Assembly: GCF_040656415.1 (NCBI RefSeq)
Contig: NZ_JBFAMC010000003.1
Span: forward strand, 248,001 to 312,000
Length of the DNA stretch: 64,000 nt
Origin: Rhodococcus_F sp040656415
GTDB lineage: Bacteria; Actinomycetota; Actinomycetes; Mycobacteriales; Mycobacteriaceae
Direction: 5' to 3'
Within the stretch, counting starts at the first letter, position 1, and each line of letters starts with the position of its first letter. The notes under the pieces are model-generated. The model saw only the letters and a program-made list of their open reading frames with translations, had not been told where the DNA came from and did no database searches. Shown in pieces: positions 49,401 to 56,002 of this stretch. The translations under genes were made by a program, and so were the position numbers.

Positions 49401-52400
49401 AGGTCGACAGCCTGCCGATGACGATGAACGGCAAACTCGACGTCAAGGCGCTGCCGTCCGCGGATGAGGTTCTGGGTGCCCGCGGCGGCGAACGGACGCA
49501 GCCGCGCACCGACACCGAACGCATCCTGGCGGGTCTGTTCGGAGAGGTTCTCGGGATTCCGGTTCCCGGCGTTGACGACAACTTCTTCGATCTCGGTGGT
49601 CATTCGCTGCTCGCGACGAGGCTGATCAGTCGTGCACGGAGTGCGCTCGAGGCGGACTTGACCATGCGTGATCTCTTCGAGGCACCCACTGTCGCGGAGC
49701 TGGCTTCCCGCATCGGCAACGACACGAGCTCGAAACGGCCCGCCCTGGTAGCACGGCCGAGGCCCGAGCATCTGCCGCTCTCTGCTGCGCAACAACGACT
49801 CTGGCTGTTGCAGCAGATCGACGGGGCATCTGCTGCATACAACTTCCCGATCGTCCTGCGGCTGCAAGCAGCACTCGACCCGGAGTTGTTCGAGCAGGCA
49901 CTGACCGACGTGGTGATGCGACACGAGTCTTTGCGGACGGTCTTCGGGGAGCACGACGGCGAGCCGATTCAGTTGATCCTGAACGATGTTCGCCCCGAGG
50001 TGACCGAGTGCGACGCCACGGAAGCCGAACTCGCCCAGTTGGTCGCGGAGACCGTGGGCCGCCCGTTCGACCTGGGCGCGGAGATCCCGATCCGGGCACG
50101 GCTGATCACGGTCGCGGGGGAGCAGGTGCTGGCGATAGTGCTGCACCACATCACCACCGACGAGTGGTCGGACCGCCCATTCCTGCGCGATCTGATGACT
50201 GCGTACTCCGCCCGGGCGCAGGGAGCGGCGCCATCGTGGGAACCGCTCGGCGTGCAGTATGCCGACTACACGCTGTGGCAACGAGATCTGCTCGGTGACC
50301 CGGACGACCCCTCGAGTGTCATGAGCGGTCAACTCGGCTACTGGGCGAAGACACTCGATTCGATCCCGGAGGAATTGGCGCTCCCCACCGATCACACTCG
50401 TCCCGCCTGGCCGAGTTTCGCGGGCGGAGCAATCGAGATGGCACTCGACGCCGCGACCACACGGGCCCTGCGGTCTCTCGCACGGGCGTCGGGAGCCACC
50501 ATGTTCATGGTTCTGCACGCGGCGTCCGCAGCGCTGCTGCACCGGTTGGGTGCGGGCGATGACCTGCCGCTCGGCGCGCCGGTCGCCGGGCGCAGTGAGC
50601 AGGGACTGGACGAGCTGATCGGCTTCTTCGTCAACACCGTGGTGTTGCGGACCGACGTGTCGGGCAATCCCACGTTCGACGAACTGCTGGCTCGAGTCCG
50701 CGACATCGACCTGGCGGCCTTCGCGAATGCGGACGTCCCCTTCGAAACCGTTGTGGAGAGGGTGAATCCCGCACGCACTCCGGCCCGGAACCCGCTGTTC
50801 CAGGTGATGGTCGGCTACCACACCCGGGCGTCCGACTCGGTGGTTGCGGAAGGGGCCGTCCCGGTCTCGTTCGAAGAGCGCACGGCCAAGTTCGATCTGG
50901 TGTTCAACTACACCGAGTATCTGGACGCCGAGCGGGTGGAATTGCGCCTCGAGTACGGCTCCGACCTCTTCGATCGCGATACCGCGACGAAGATCGCGCG
51001 CCGTCAGATCGCGGTGCTCGATGCACTGGCGTCCGATTCCGGTGTGGTGATCGGTGATCTCGACGTCTTTGTCGACGACGAGCGTGATCTGGTGTTGCAC
51101 GGGTTCAACGACACTGGGCAGGAGGTACCGGAGGAGACGTTCTTCGAGGCGTTTATGCGCCACGTCGCGTCGACCCCGGAGGCTGTCGCTGTGATCGACT
51201 CGCACGGTCAGGTGACATATGCAGAACTGAGTGACCGAGCCGAGCGCATTGCCGCACTGTTGCATCGGCGCGGTGTATCCGTCGAAAGCGTGGTGGGATT
51301 GGCGCTACCGCGGTCGATCGAGATGGTGGCGACAGTCGTCGGTGTGCTCAGGCTCGGAGCGGCGTACCTGCCGCTCGATCTGAACCACCCGGCAGAGCGC
51401 ATCTCCTACATGCTTGCCGATTCGGCCGCGCAGGTGTTGGTGACAACGGTGCGGGAGAGCACCTACATCACCGAGGCAAACACACTCGACCGTGTTCTCC
51501 TCGATGATCCGTCGATCATCGCCGAACTCGACGCCGCCGGTGGTGTGGACCTGCCACAGCCGCCGAGCGGCCTGAACCATGCCGCGTACGTCATCTACAC
51601 ATCTGGTTCGACCGGCAAACCCAAGGGCGCGGTCCTTACTCACGACGGAATTCCCAGCCTCGTCGCCACGGCCGAGGAGAGAATGCGACTGGTTCGCGGC
51701 TCGGTGGTGATGCAGTTCGCCTCGATCGGATTCGACGTCGCCGTATTCGAGCTGTCCATGGCGCTGTGCACGGGTTCGCGTTTGGTGATCGTGCCGGACG
51801 AGTCCCGTGTGGCGGGCCCGGAGCTCACCGACTTCATGGCCGAACACGCTGTGACGCACGCGATCATTCCGCCGTCGTTGATGGCGGCGCTACCGCCCGG
51901 ATGTGACGTCCCGGCAGGATGCACGGTGCTGGTGGGTACGGAGACCGTGCCGCCCGAGCTGATCGGCCGCTGGGCCGAGCGGCTGAATCTGTTGGCGGCA
52001 TATGGTCTCACCGAAGCCACCGTCAACAACACCCTGTGGCAGGCCCGGCCTGGATGGGACTCGGCAGTACCGATCGGAATTCCTGATCCCAACGAGCAGG
52101 CGTACGTACTCGACGATCTGCTGAATCCGGTTCCGCCCGGAGTGGCGGGCGAGTTGTACATCGCCGGACGCGGTCTCGCACGCGGATACCTGGGAAAGTC
52201 TGCCCTCACAGCCGGACGATTCGTATCGAACCCGTTCGGTGAGGCTGGATCTCGGATGTACCGGACCGGTGACCGTGCGCGTTGGCGGGCGGACGGAAAC
52301 ATCGACTTTCTCGGACGTGTCGATGATCAGGTGAAGATTCGCGGATTCCGTATCGAACTCGGCGAGATCATCGCGGCCCTCGGTAGCCACGCCGATGTGA

Positions 52401-54184
52401 AACAGTCGGCGGTGGTGGCAGATCGAGAGAGCGACATAGTCCGGCTCATCGGCTACGTGACCGTGCCCGATGGTCGTGGTGCCGAGCAGGTGGATCCTCA
52501 GGCAGTCCGCGAACACACCGCCACCCGATTGCCCGACTACATGGTCCCGACCCTGGTCGTCGTTCTCGATGGCGATCTGCCGCTGACACCCAACGGTAAG
52601 CTCGACCGCAAGGCGCTTCCGCGCCCGGACTGGTCGGCGCTGATCGGAGACGGCGTCGCGCAGACCCCGGAGCAGAAGGAGATCGCCGACGTATTCGCCG
52701 AGATCCTTCACCTCCCGTCGGTCGGAATCCACGACAACTTCTTCGAACTCGGCGGAAACTCCATGGCGTCGATGAGGCTGGTAGGCCGCCTTCGTCGGCG
52801 GTTCGGTGTCGAACTGAGTATCCGGGACGTGTTCGACAGCTCCACTGTGGCTGGTCTCTCGGCGATCGTCGCCGACGCGGGCAGATCCGGCCTGCCGGTG
52901 TTGTCGCCCGCAAACCCCAGGCCGAACGCGCCGGCGCTGTCCGGACCGCAACGGCGGTTCTGGAAGCAGTTCCGTGCGGACGGCGCAGAGGCGCAGGCAA
53001 GCCATGCTCTGTCGGTGCAGATTCGCGGTGCGGTGGATCCCGAGGCCCTGGCGCGGGCGCTCGACGATGTCGTATCGCGGCACGAACCCCTGCGCACCGT
53101 GTATGTCGACGTCGGCGACTCCGTGGTCGCGCAAGAAGGGGCTCGTCCGGTTCTCGAAATCGTCGACGTCGGCGACGGTGACGTGCACAGGGCGGTCTTC
53201 GAGTTGGCGCAGGAGCCGATGGACCTCACCGAACAGGCACCGCTGCGTGCGCATCTCGTGGGGGCTGCGGACGGTACGCAGGCGCTGCTTCTTGCGATGC
53301 ACTACATCGCCGTGGACGAATGGTCGGTGGTGCCGCTGCTCGGTGACCTGATGGGCGCGTACGTCTCCAGATCGGATGGCCACGAACCCGACTGGGAGCC
53401 ACTGCCCGTCGAGTACAGAGATTATGTCGTCTGGCAAGAGGCACTGTCCGGCGACCCTGCCGATCCGGGCAGCCGGTGGTCTCGCCAGCTCGCTTACTGG
53501 CGTCAAAGATTGGAGGGCATGCCGCCCCGGCTTGCGCTACCGGAACCGAAAGGGTCGCGAACCCCGACGTCGGAGATTGTTCCGGTCGAGATCGATGCAG
53601 AACTGCGCACTTCGATCGAAGCGTTCGCGCGCGATACGGGAACCAGCCTGTTCATGGTGCTGCAGGCGGCTCTCGCGACCGTGCTGACCCGCCACGGTGC
53701 CGGCACGGACATTCCGCTGGGATCGCTCGTCGCAGGCCGTTCCGAGGAAGCGCTCGATGCGATGGTCGGCTGCTTCTTCAACATCGTTGTGTTGCGGACG
53801 GATACGAGCGGAGATCCCGGTCCGCTGGAGCTTCTGCGGCGAATCCGCGAGTCGAACCTCGAAGCGCTGGACAACCAGGACGTGGCTTTCGCGGACGTCG
53901 TGGATGCCATGGGTGAGATCGCACCGGTGTTGCGCCCGCAAGTCATGCTCATCCACCACGAGCAAGCGAGGCTCGGTCATCTCGACGCGCTAGGTGCCTT
54001 GATGCCTGTGCCGGTGGGTGTTCCGGATGCGGATCTGACGCTGAGCTTCTACGAACCGGTCGCCGACGGACCCGTGCACGCATACTTCTCGTTCTCCTCC
54101 GAAGTCCTGGACGTCGAGACGGTCCGTTGCTGGGCGTCGGAGCTGTCGGCGCTGGTCGTGGAGTGGGCTGGAGACTGTGGATGA
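37406..54184 (+). CDS. Tetramodular hydroxamate-siderophore NRPS (C-A-T-E-C-A-T-E-C-A-T-C-A-T-C)
   Basis: A 5592-residue NRPS. Domains by approximate residue: C1 24-456 (HHAIMDG), A1 470-969, T1 (S1011), E1 1066-1536 (HHSVVDG), C2 1547-1982 (HHVVADG), A2 1998-2496, T2 (S2542), E2 2596-3062 (HHLVVDA), C3 3066-3496 (QFLLWDG), A3 3509-4026, T3 (S4067), C4 4119-4566 (HHITTDE), A4 4576-5079, T4 (S5119), C5 5169-5592 (HYIAVDE). Pocket codes read by eye: A1 DINYWGGIGK (formyl-hydroxyornithine), A2 DVPRSSLVEK (nearest Ser, atypical), A3 DMENLGLINK (hydroxyornithine), A4 DVFILGAVNK (unassigned). E1 and E2 predict D-residues at positions 1 and 2. There is no thioesterase; C5 is terminal. ATG 37406 is chosen because the promoter places the transcript start near 37359. 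Confidence 0.93.
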   Translation: MSPDHAPAAHLQAFSAMPVSTRTPLPLTAAQTEVWVGQRLHPESPVYNVSMAGEVNDPIDIDRLITAIRRTVERTEAVHVRFEKGEGRELRQVPRDAWDWTLEVVDLRGEENPDASARAWMDRDMRTVIDLGADAPMFRQALLRTGDESLVWYQRYHHAIMDGYGVALLVAEVVERYDSPDFEVEPVPWPLDALVISDHEYRASKRFAADRDFWIQQVIDAPEPPRLLPHVVDGSAIPISALVEIDGEDADHLYAYAADAGIRRTRLPMAAVVAYIHRMTGVRDLMLSLPMTARVGRDMRRIPGMCSTILPLRVQVDPDMTVGELAKRIDTTLISVLRHGRYRGEDLARDIRSIDPDRQIFGPGINSMMFEHPLTIGGFPTRVRSSATGVVRDLDFSIRGGQDSEPIEIDLRAPAGQHVELEEHRRRLSHFLSQFVAEPSLSIASLDPMTLDERRQLLEEFNDTVAPQESATVSALFEAQVASTPDAEALVSGSVRLTYRELGERVAQLAHHLRSRGLASEEVVAVGLPRSAEMVIGLLAVMCAGGAFVPLDPSWPLDRRRSVLADAGASLVLTGPGGVADAGEWAVPVDLEDWAYAAQPPGLPVEAVQGSSLAYVIFTSGSTGRPKGAMIRHEAVCARLLWQRDEILHFGPGDASLFKAPLSFDISVNEILLPLVSGGRLVVAEPGGERDPQYLLDLIARESVTFVYLVSSMLDVLLELSRGTDLLSVLKHVWCGGEVLTPELFERFRAQLATTLYHGYGPAEATIGVSHVIYRSEAARIATSIGRPNPNTQLYVLDEHLNPAPIGVGGELYAGGFLLGRGYVSAPGLTAARFVANPFACDGSRLYRTGDRARWTADGSLDFLGRADNQVKIRGMRLELEDVEAGLVSHPSVRHSAVVVRQIPSGAKYLAAYVVAEQGADLDIADLRVWASSKLPEYMVPSAFVILDSFPLTPNGKLDRRALPEPDLAAASEDLAPRTAVEERLCALIAGVLGVETVGVTDDFFALGGDSIIAIQLVNRARQEGFSISPREVFQLRTAEALARIQDGRVRVEVDSEDVAVGEVQSTPILARTGKRGADVAAFHQSVLVQTPADLAAETARIALAAVLERHDALRARLVRGARWMLSVPEWDPAAAHDVLRVVQFDGSQAQLDSETRAAVGRLDPDAGAMVQAVLFSAQDGPGRMLLVAHHSVVDGVSWRIILEDLASAAMSAMAGDTPELAKAGMSLRWWSEVLNEHVREGAFDHELPFWAEAIATPDPNIGSRALDPLLDKAGDAESLTVALPSEFTHPLLTSVPAAFHAQVGDVLLTGLAVALRKWRAASGAGTDSGAVLLDLEGHGREEEALRRDDGGVVDLSRTVGWFTTVYPVAIDPGTTTAEVDREANMARALKAVKDQLRRIPGSGFGYGALRYLGMPRPELERAPIPQVLFNYLGRVPSAVDVDWLPRAMSGADDPRMPLGHVLTFDVIAEEGPDGPALTTTMTWAPGILTRVSVEALAEEWTAALRVLAGAQRHGGHTPSDFPLVSLTQVDVDALAELTTPAAPTRLVEVLPLTPLQEGIYFQSAFEDANSDPYVVQQVIELTGPVDAAALHRGLQTVVDRHAALRVGVQAVSDGRIVQVVRDDVRVPMEVVDLTAEAEPAQRVDELLAADRAIGFDLGRAPLVRYTLARIADRDMDGVAAQKFLLLQSIHHVVADGWSVPVMLRELMALYSAEATPPTLPTPTPYRSYLEWLGARDRAASLAVWREVLADLPEPVELPNPLLQGQSGIRKIRMQLPSEDTAALTAMGRARGLTLSTLVHGTWGLVLGRLTGSEDVVFGSTVSGRGGDLPGIATMVGLFINTIPTRLRYRPADTVVETLARWQHEQSTLLDHQYLGLSDLRREAGLHNLFETLVVFENYPLGEGALTDPSGAVQVTDIRFDERPPYPMTLIVVPGGELTLDLEYDAARIDETTAIRFAESTVAYLTELTSDMDQSVSRVALASRESIDVARREVRVGFPRTTVTALLDEQAKRTPDAVAVVSEDEQLTYAQLHERANRLARLLVERGVTPESKVAVALPRSLDLMVALLAVGKAGGAYVPLDTSYPVDRLSYMLDDAEPVCLLTDSAAPFAGVDVPQVRVSDAVGYSSEPLSGVALAPQHPAYVIYTSGSTGRPKGVVVPHSAIVNRLLWEQRFRPMTPSDNVLQKTPSSFDVSVPEFFGPLLSGATLVLARPDGHKDPAYLADVIIRRSITRVRFVPSMLEAFLAEPAAARCTGLRIISCSGEALPVTSARRVAEVLPGVELDNLYGPTEASVEVSFAASVQGIEASAPSVPIGLPTSNTGLYVLDRYLQPVPDGASGELYLSGAQLARGYLGRPALSAERFVADPFSATGSRMYRTGDIARIGAGGAVEYVGRADDQVKLRGFRIELGEIEAQMAACPGVRQAAAIVRSDRPGLQQLVGYLVGDADPDDVRQRLTATLPEFMVPVAFVTLAEFPVSPSGKLDRKALPAPDFSAHVTTTQVGVATVDQSGVAAVLAGHYAQILGLEAVGRSDDFFALGGDSILAIRLVNLARREGITITPRQIFEHRTPSALAGVVSGSDIAPVAAVDDSGTGVAWPLPVVHRLSEWSGGKNRFNQAVLLNTPAGTSTEVLRRALQAVLDHHDGLRQRLTRHAPGVWSLEITESAELSLRRIDVTGLDDAALRESVSAESDAATDRLDPDSGVMLSAVWFDAGPDDLGRLLLVAHHLVVDAVSWRILVEDLAMAWVAADNGQPAALDPVGTSLRGFARVLTEQAHEPARLGELDHWLQVTEPGAELVPGATGHAVVSSGARRTVCVDAELTKTLLTKVPGVVGADVTDVLLAGLALAVDRWFAGREHGPDLLVDLERHGREELARGVDLSRTVGWITNVTPVRLGSQGDALETLKDVKERLRGAPDGGIGYGMLRYVNASTSRVLAARSESQVLFNYLGRMPQVETGVWTNAAESDSLATDPDGDLGGPYRLVINALCEEAEHGAELQAVFAWSEDDLSEDDAIAISDGWVRALRDLAGAAAAHDGPAILTPSDLPLVTLQQREIDRIVAASPTGVDTILPLSPLQEGLYFQAGFDAGSDIYTAQFTLDFGHRLDIERLAGALRTLQRRNPTLRAGFVSEGLSAPVQFVASGLDIPIVEFDLRGLDEGDRNARAAELAAQDRLTPFDLTSPPLWRVMVLRLTDTHDRLVVNRQFLLWDGWSNSIVVSQLLALYESGGDDSGFGSPEGTFEDYLIWLAARDTGDAEAAWAEALRGLEEPTLLAVSSPADPQPPRQYDAVLPEELSERLRASARGAGVTLNAVLSAALAVVLGVETGRQDLVFGTTVAGRPPEVRGLDGVAGMFLNTVPVRMTLRPNESVVDLLRQTQSDRLSLSPYDYLGLASIQRVTEHRRLFDVLYVLQNFVDEKQVSALNDAHDISGGDSIDHTHYPVTVVVTPGTSVKVKFEFHPETVADYRVERMLSRFVSVLEQWSTDITGSLAGIAGAADPLLAEPRPLPDATVADLLGDIARVQPDETALVFGDRTVSYAELDADVNRMARLLLGHGAGPEQIVALALPRSVEMVVALFAVLRSGSAYLPLELDHPAERLIGMLEDAGPTTLVTTSSLAQTLAAAAVDVLVLDEVDFEAVPSAPLSDAELRGFAPGNPRRLEHPAYVIYTSGSTGKPKGVVTGYRGLTNMQLNHREAIFDPVVRATGGRRLRIAHTVSFAFDMSWEELLWLVEGHEVHICDENLRRDAEALVAYCDAREIDVVNVTPTYAQHLFEEGLLEDSLGRHRPPLVLLGGEAVSDSVWNRLRDTDGTFGYNLYGPTEYTINTLGASTADSATSTIGAPIWNTSAYVLDPWLRPVPDGVTGELYISGVGLARGYLGRFALTAERFVANPFEESVRMYRTGDLVRRRMDGNLDYLGRTDDQVKIRGHRVELGEISSALESLDTVRQAAVVVDSGPGGFTRLVGYVVPASPRGSQGADQYRPALRGLLPDYMVPAAIIEVDSLPMTMNGKLDVKALPSADEVLGARGGERTQPRTDTERILAGLFGEVLGIPVPGVDDNFFDLGGHSLLATRLISRARSALEADLTMRDLFEAPTVAELASRIGNDTSSKRPALVARPRPEHLPLSAAQQRLWLLQQIDGASAAYNFPIVLRLQAALDPELFEQALTDVVMRHESLRTVFGEHDGEPIQLILNDVRPEVTECDATEAELAQLVAETVGRPFDLGAEIPIRARLITVAGEQVLAIVLHHITTDEWSDRPFLRDLMTAYSARAQGAAPSWEPLGVQYADYTLWQRDLLGDPDDPSSVMSGQLGYWAKTLDSIPEELALPTDHTRPAWPSFAGGAIEMALDAATTRALRSLARASGATMFMVLHAASAALLHRLGAGDDLPLGAPVAGRSEQGLDELIGFFVNTVVLRTDVSGNPTFDELLARVRDIDLAAFANADVPFETVVERVNPARTPARNPLFQVMVGYHTRASDSVVAEGAVPVSFEERTAKFDLVFNYTEYLDAERVELRLEYGSDLFDRDTATKIARRQIAVLDALASDSGVVIGDLDVFVDDERDLVLHGFNDTGQEVPEETFFEAFMRHVASTPEAVAVIDSHGQVTYAELSDRAERIAALLHRRGVSVESVVGLALPRSIEMVATVVGVLRLGAAYLPLDLNHPAERISYMLADSAAQVLVTTVRESTYITEANTLDRVLLDDPSIIAELDAAGGVDLPQPPSGLNHAAYVIYTSGSTGKPKGAVLTHDGIPSLVATAEERMRLVRGSVVMQFASIGFDVAVFELSMALCTGSRLVIVPDESRVAGPELTDFMAEHAVTHAIIPPSLMAALPPGCDVPAGCTVLVGTETVPPELIGRWAERLNLLAAYGLTEATVNNTLWQARPGWDSAVPIGIPDPNEQAYVLDDLLNPVPPGVAGELYIAGRGLARGYLGKSALTAGRFVSNPFGEAGSRMYRTGDRARWRADGNIDFLGRVDDQVKIRGFRIELGEIIAALGSHADVKQSAVVADRESDIVRLIGYVTVPDGRGAEQVDPQAVREHTATRLPDYMVPTLVVVLDGDLPLTPNGKLDRKALPRPDWSALIGDGVAQTPEQKEIADVFAEILHLPSVGIHDNFFELGGNSMASMRLVGRLRRRFGVELSIRDVFDSSTVAGLSAIVADAGRSGLPVLSPANPRPNAPALSGPQRRFWKQFRADGAEAQASHALSVQIRGAVDPEALARALDDVVSRHEPLRTVYVDVGDSVVAQEGARPVLEIVDVGDGDVHRAVFELAQEPMDLTEQAPLRAHLVGAADGTQALLLAMHYIAVDEWSVVPLLGDLMGAYVSRSDGHEPDWEPLPVEYRDYVVWQEALSGDPADPGSRWSRQLAYWRQRLEGMPPRLALPEPKGSRTPTSEIVPVEIDAELRTSIEAFARDTGTSLFMVLQAALATVLTRHGAGTDIPLGSLVAGRSEEALDAMVGCFFNIVVLRTDTSGDPGPLELLRRIRESNLEALDNQDVAFADVVDAMGEIAPVLRPQVMLIHHEQARLGHLDALGALMPVPVGVPDADLTLSFYEPVADGPVHAYFSFSSEVLDVETVRCWASELSALVVEWAGDCG

Positions 54185-54264
54185 TCGAGGGTGATCGAAG
54201 CCTCAATTCCTGTGAAGAATTGGGTCTGAGTTGAACGATTTGCGGCTTGTTACTGAACCCTAAA

Positions 54265-54283
54265 TAAGGATAGGCTTCGCTAC
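54265..54283 (+). promoter_or_regulatory. IdeR-type iron box before ornithine monooxygenase
   Basis: TAAGGATAGGCTTCGCTAC matches 13 of 19 of the IdeR consensus. A candidate promoter TTGTTA (54247) - 18 nt - TAGGCT (54271) overlaps it. It lies 61 bp upstream of the monooxygenase ATG. Confidence 0.62.
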
Positions 54284-54344
54284 AGTTTCCAACGGACGGT
54301 GGCTGGGCCCAGTGCGGCACGGCGTCGAGGACGGATTGCGAATT

Positions 54345-55694
54345 ATGAGTGAATCACCGGGAATTGTCGGTACCGATCATCTTCCAGTGCGGGATATCGT
54401 CGGTGTCGGGTTCGGGCCCGCGAATCTCGCACTGGCCATCGCCATCGAGGAACACAACGCCTCCTGCGCGTTCAGCGAGCGAATCAGCGCACAGTTCTTC
54501 GAGGCGCGGGACCGATTCGACTGGCATCCAGGAATGCTGCTCGACGGTGCCACGATGCAAATCGCTTTCCCTAAAGATCTGGTGACATTCCGCAATCCCC
54601 GTAGTGAGTTCACGTTCTTCAACTACCTCTTCGAGCAGGGACGTCTCGTCGACTTCGTCAATCACCAAACGTTCTTCCCGACGCGGCACGAGTTCAACGA
54701 CTACCTGCAATGGGCGGCGAGGCGAGTCGAAGCCGACGTACGTTACAGCACCGCAGTGGAGGCAGTGCGCGGAATCCGGGATCAGCGCGGGGTCGTGGAC
54801 CGGCTCGAGGTCAGGGCAGCCGACGGCACCTCGGTTGTCGCGCGCAACGTGGTGATGGGCTTGGGCCTTCAGGAGCGAGTCCCCGAGTGGGCCAATCTCT
54901 CGGCGCGCTGTTTCCACAACCATCAGTTCCTCTTTCGTGTCGGTGAGATGCCGGCCCCAGTCCATCAGCGGTTCGTCGTCCTCGGTGCAGGGCAGAGCGC
55001 AGCGGAAATTGTTCAGTACCTGCACAGCAACTATCCCGAAGCTGAAGTCCACAACGTCTTTTCGCGCTTCGGCTACAGCCCGGCCGACGACAGCCCCTAC
55101 GCAAACCGCATCTTCGACCCCCAGGCCGTCGACGATCTGCACGGCGCGCCCGAGGCAGAGCGGCTGCGCTTGCTGGACACTCACAGGGGAACCAACTATT
55201 CGGTTGTCGACATCGAACTCATCAACGAGATCTACGCGACCGAGTATCAGGAACGGGTCCGCGGACATAGGCGTCTGTTCATGCGGCGTGCCTCGGAGGT
55301 GGTAGCTGTCGAGGAAACGTCGGACGGGATCGAGGTGGCTGTGCACAGCGCACTCGACGGCCTGACCGACACGCTCACATGTGATGCCTTGATCCTGGCT
55401 ACCGGGTTTGCGCCTGCACCTCTAGAGCCTCTTCTCGGTGACCTGGCGCCGAGAACCGAGCCGCCACACGCCGTGGGCCGCGATTACCGGTTGGCGGTTT
55501 CGCGTGAGATCGAAGCGGGAATCTATATGCAAGGCGGGACCGAGAAAACGCACGGAATTACGTCGTCGCTCCTGTCGAACGTGGCCGTGCGGGCAGGAGA
55601 GATCGTTACATCTGTTGTAAGAAGGCGTGGTCGTAGCGGCACGCTTGCTACTGTGAATGCACAGGACACGTACGCGACAAGCGAGGCGAGATGA
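54345..55694 (+). CDS. L-ornithine N5-monooxygenase
   Basis: A 449-residue flavin-dependent N-hydroxylase that makes N5-hydroxyornithine for hydroxamate siderophores. Motifs: FAD site GVGFGPANLALA (from G20), NADPH site VLGAGQSAAEIVQYL, and the C-terminal LILATGFAPAPLEPLL motif of the family. Related enzymes are CchB of coelichelin and Rmo of rhodochelin. ATG 54345 is preferred; a GTG at 54312 would add 11 residues. No strong ribosome site is seen. It follows the NRPS by 160 bp, carries its own iron box and is coupled to mbtH. Confidence 0.93.
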   Translation: MSESPGIVGTDHLPVRDIVGVGFGPANLALAIAIEEHNASCAFSERISAQFFEARDRFDWHPGMLLDGATMQIAFPKDLVTFRNPRSEFTFFNYLFEQGRLVDFVNHQTFFPTRHEFNDYLQWAARRVEADVRYSTAVEAVRGIRDQRGVVDRLEVRAADGTSVVARNVVMGLGLQERVPEWANLSARCFHNHQFLFRVGEMPAPVHQRFVVLGAGQSAAEIVQYLHSNYPEAEVHNVFSRFGYSPADDSPYANRIFDPQAVDDLHGAPEAERLRLLDTHRGTNYSVVDIELINEIYATEYQERVRGHRRLFMRRASEVVAVEETSDGIEVAVHSALDGLTDTLTCDALILATGFAPAPLEPLLGDLAPRTEPPHAVGRDYRLAVSREIEAGIYMQGGTEKTHGITSSLLSNVAVRAGEIVTSVVRRRGRSGTLATVNAQDTYATSEAR

Positions 55695-55930
55695 GCACCA
55701 ATCCGTTCGATGACGAAGAAGGCCGCTTCTACGTGCTGGTGAACGATGAGGACCAGCACTCCCTGTGGCCCACGTTCTCTGAGGTGCCAGCAGGCTGGCG
55801 AGTGGTTTTCGGGGAAGAAAGTCGGGCCGCGTGCCTCGAGTACGTGGAGAAGAACTGGACAGATATGCGGCCGAAGAGCCTGCGTGAGGCCATGGAGGCG
55901 GACGAGAAATCCAGAGTCGACAAGAGCTGA
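55691..55930 (+). CDS. mbtH: MbtH-like protein
   Basis: A 79-residue MbtH-family protein, a small partner needed for folding or activity of many A domains. Conserved features: NPFDDEEG start, the HSLWPTF and VPAGW segments, and NWTDMRPKSLREAM with the invariant Trp and RPxSL. The ATG overlaps the monooxygenase stop (ATGA). A U-tailed hairpin follows, ending the operon. Confidence 0.95.
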   Translation: MSTNPFDDEEGRFYVLVNDEDQHSLWPTFSEVPAGWRVVFGEESRAACLEYVEKNWTDMRPKSLREAMEADEKSRVDKS

Positions 55931-55966
55931 GTTCTTGTCGACGCCGCCTCGCTTCGACGTCGTCGG

Positions 55967-55996
55967 ACGACCGTCGGGTTAGACACCGGCGGTCGT
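55967..55996 (+). terminator. Rho-independent terminator after mbtH
   Basis: Stem ACGACCG-t-CGG / CCG-g-CGGTCGT with an 8-nt loop, followed by TTTGCGTTCATTTGT. It ends the monooxygenase-mbtH transcript and faces the convergent exporter gene. Confidence 0.72.
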
Positions 55997-56002
55997 TTGC
56001 GT

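Noticed and set aside
48941..51265. A 774-codon open frame on the minus strand opposite the NRPS
   Set aside because: It is antisense to well-supported C/A/T domains, with low-complexity Arg/His/Gln-rich content typical of shadow frames in GC-rich DNA. Similar antisense frames elsewhere were ignored for the same reason.
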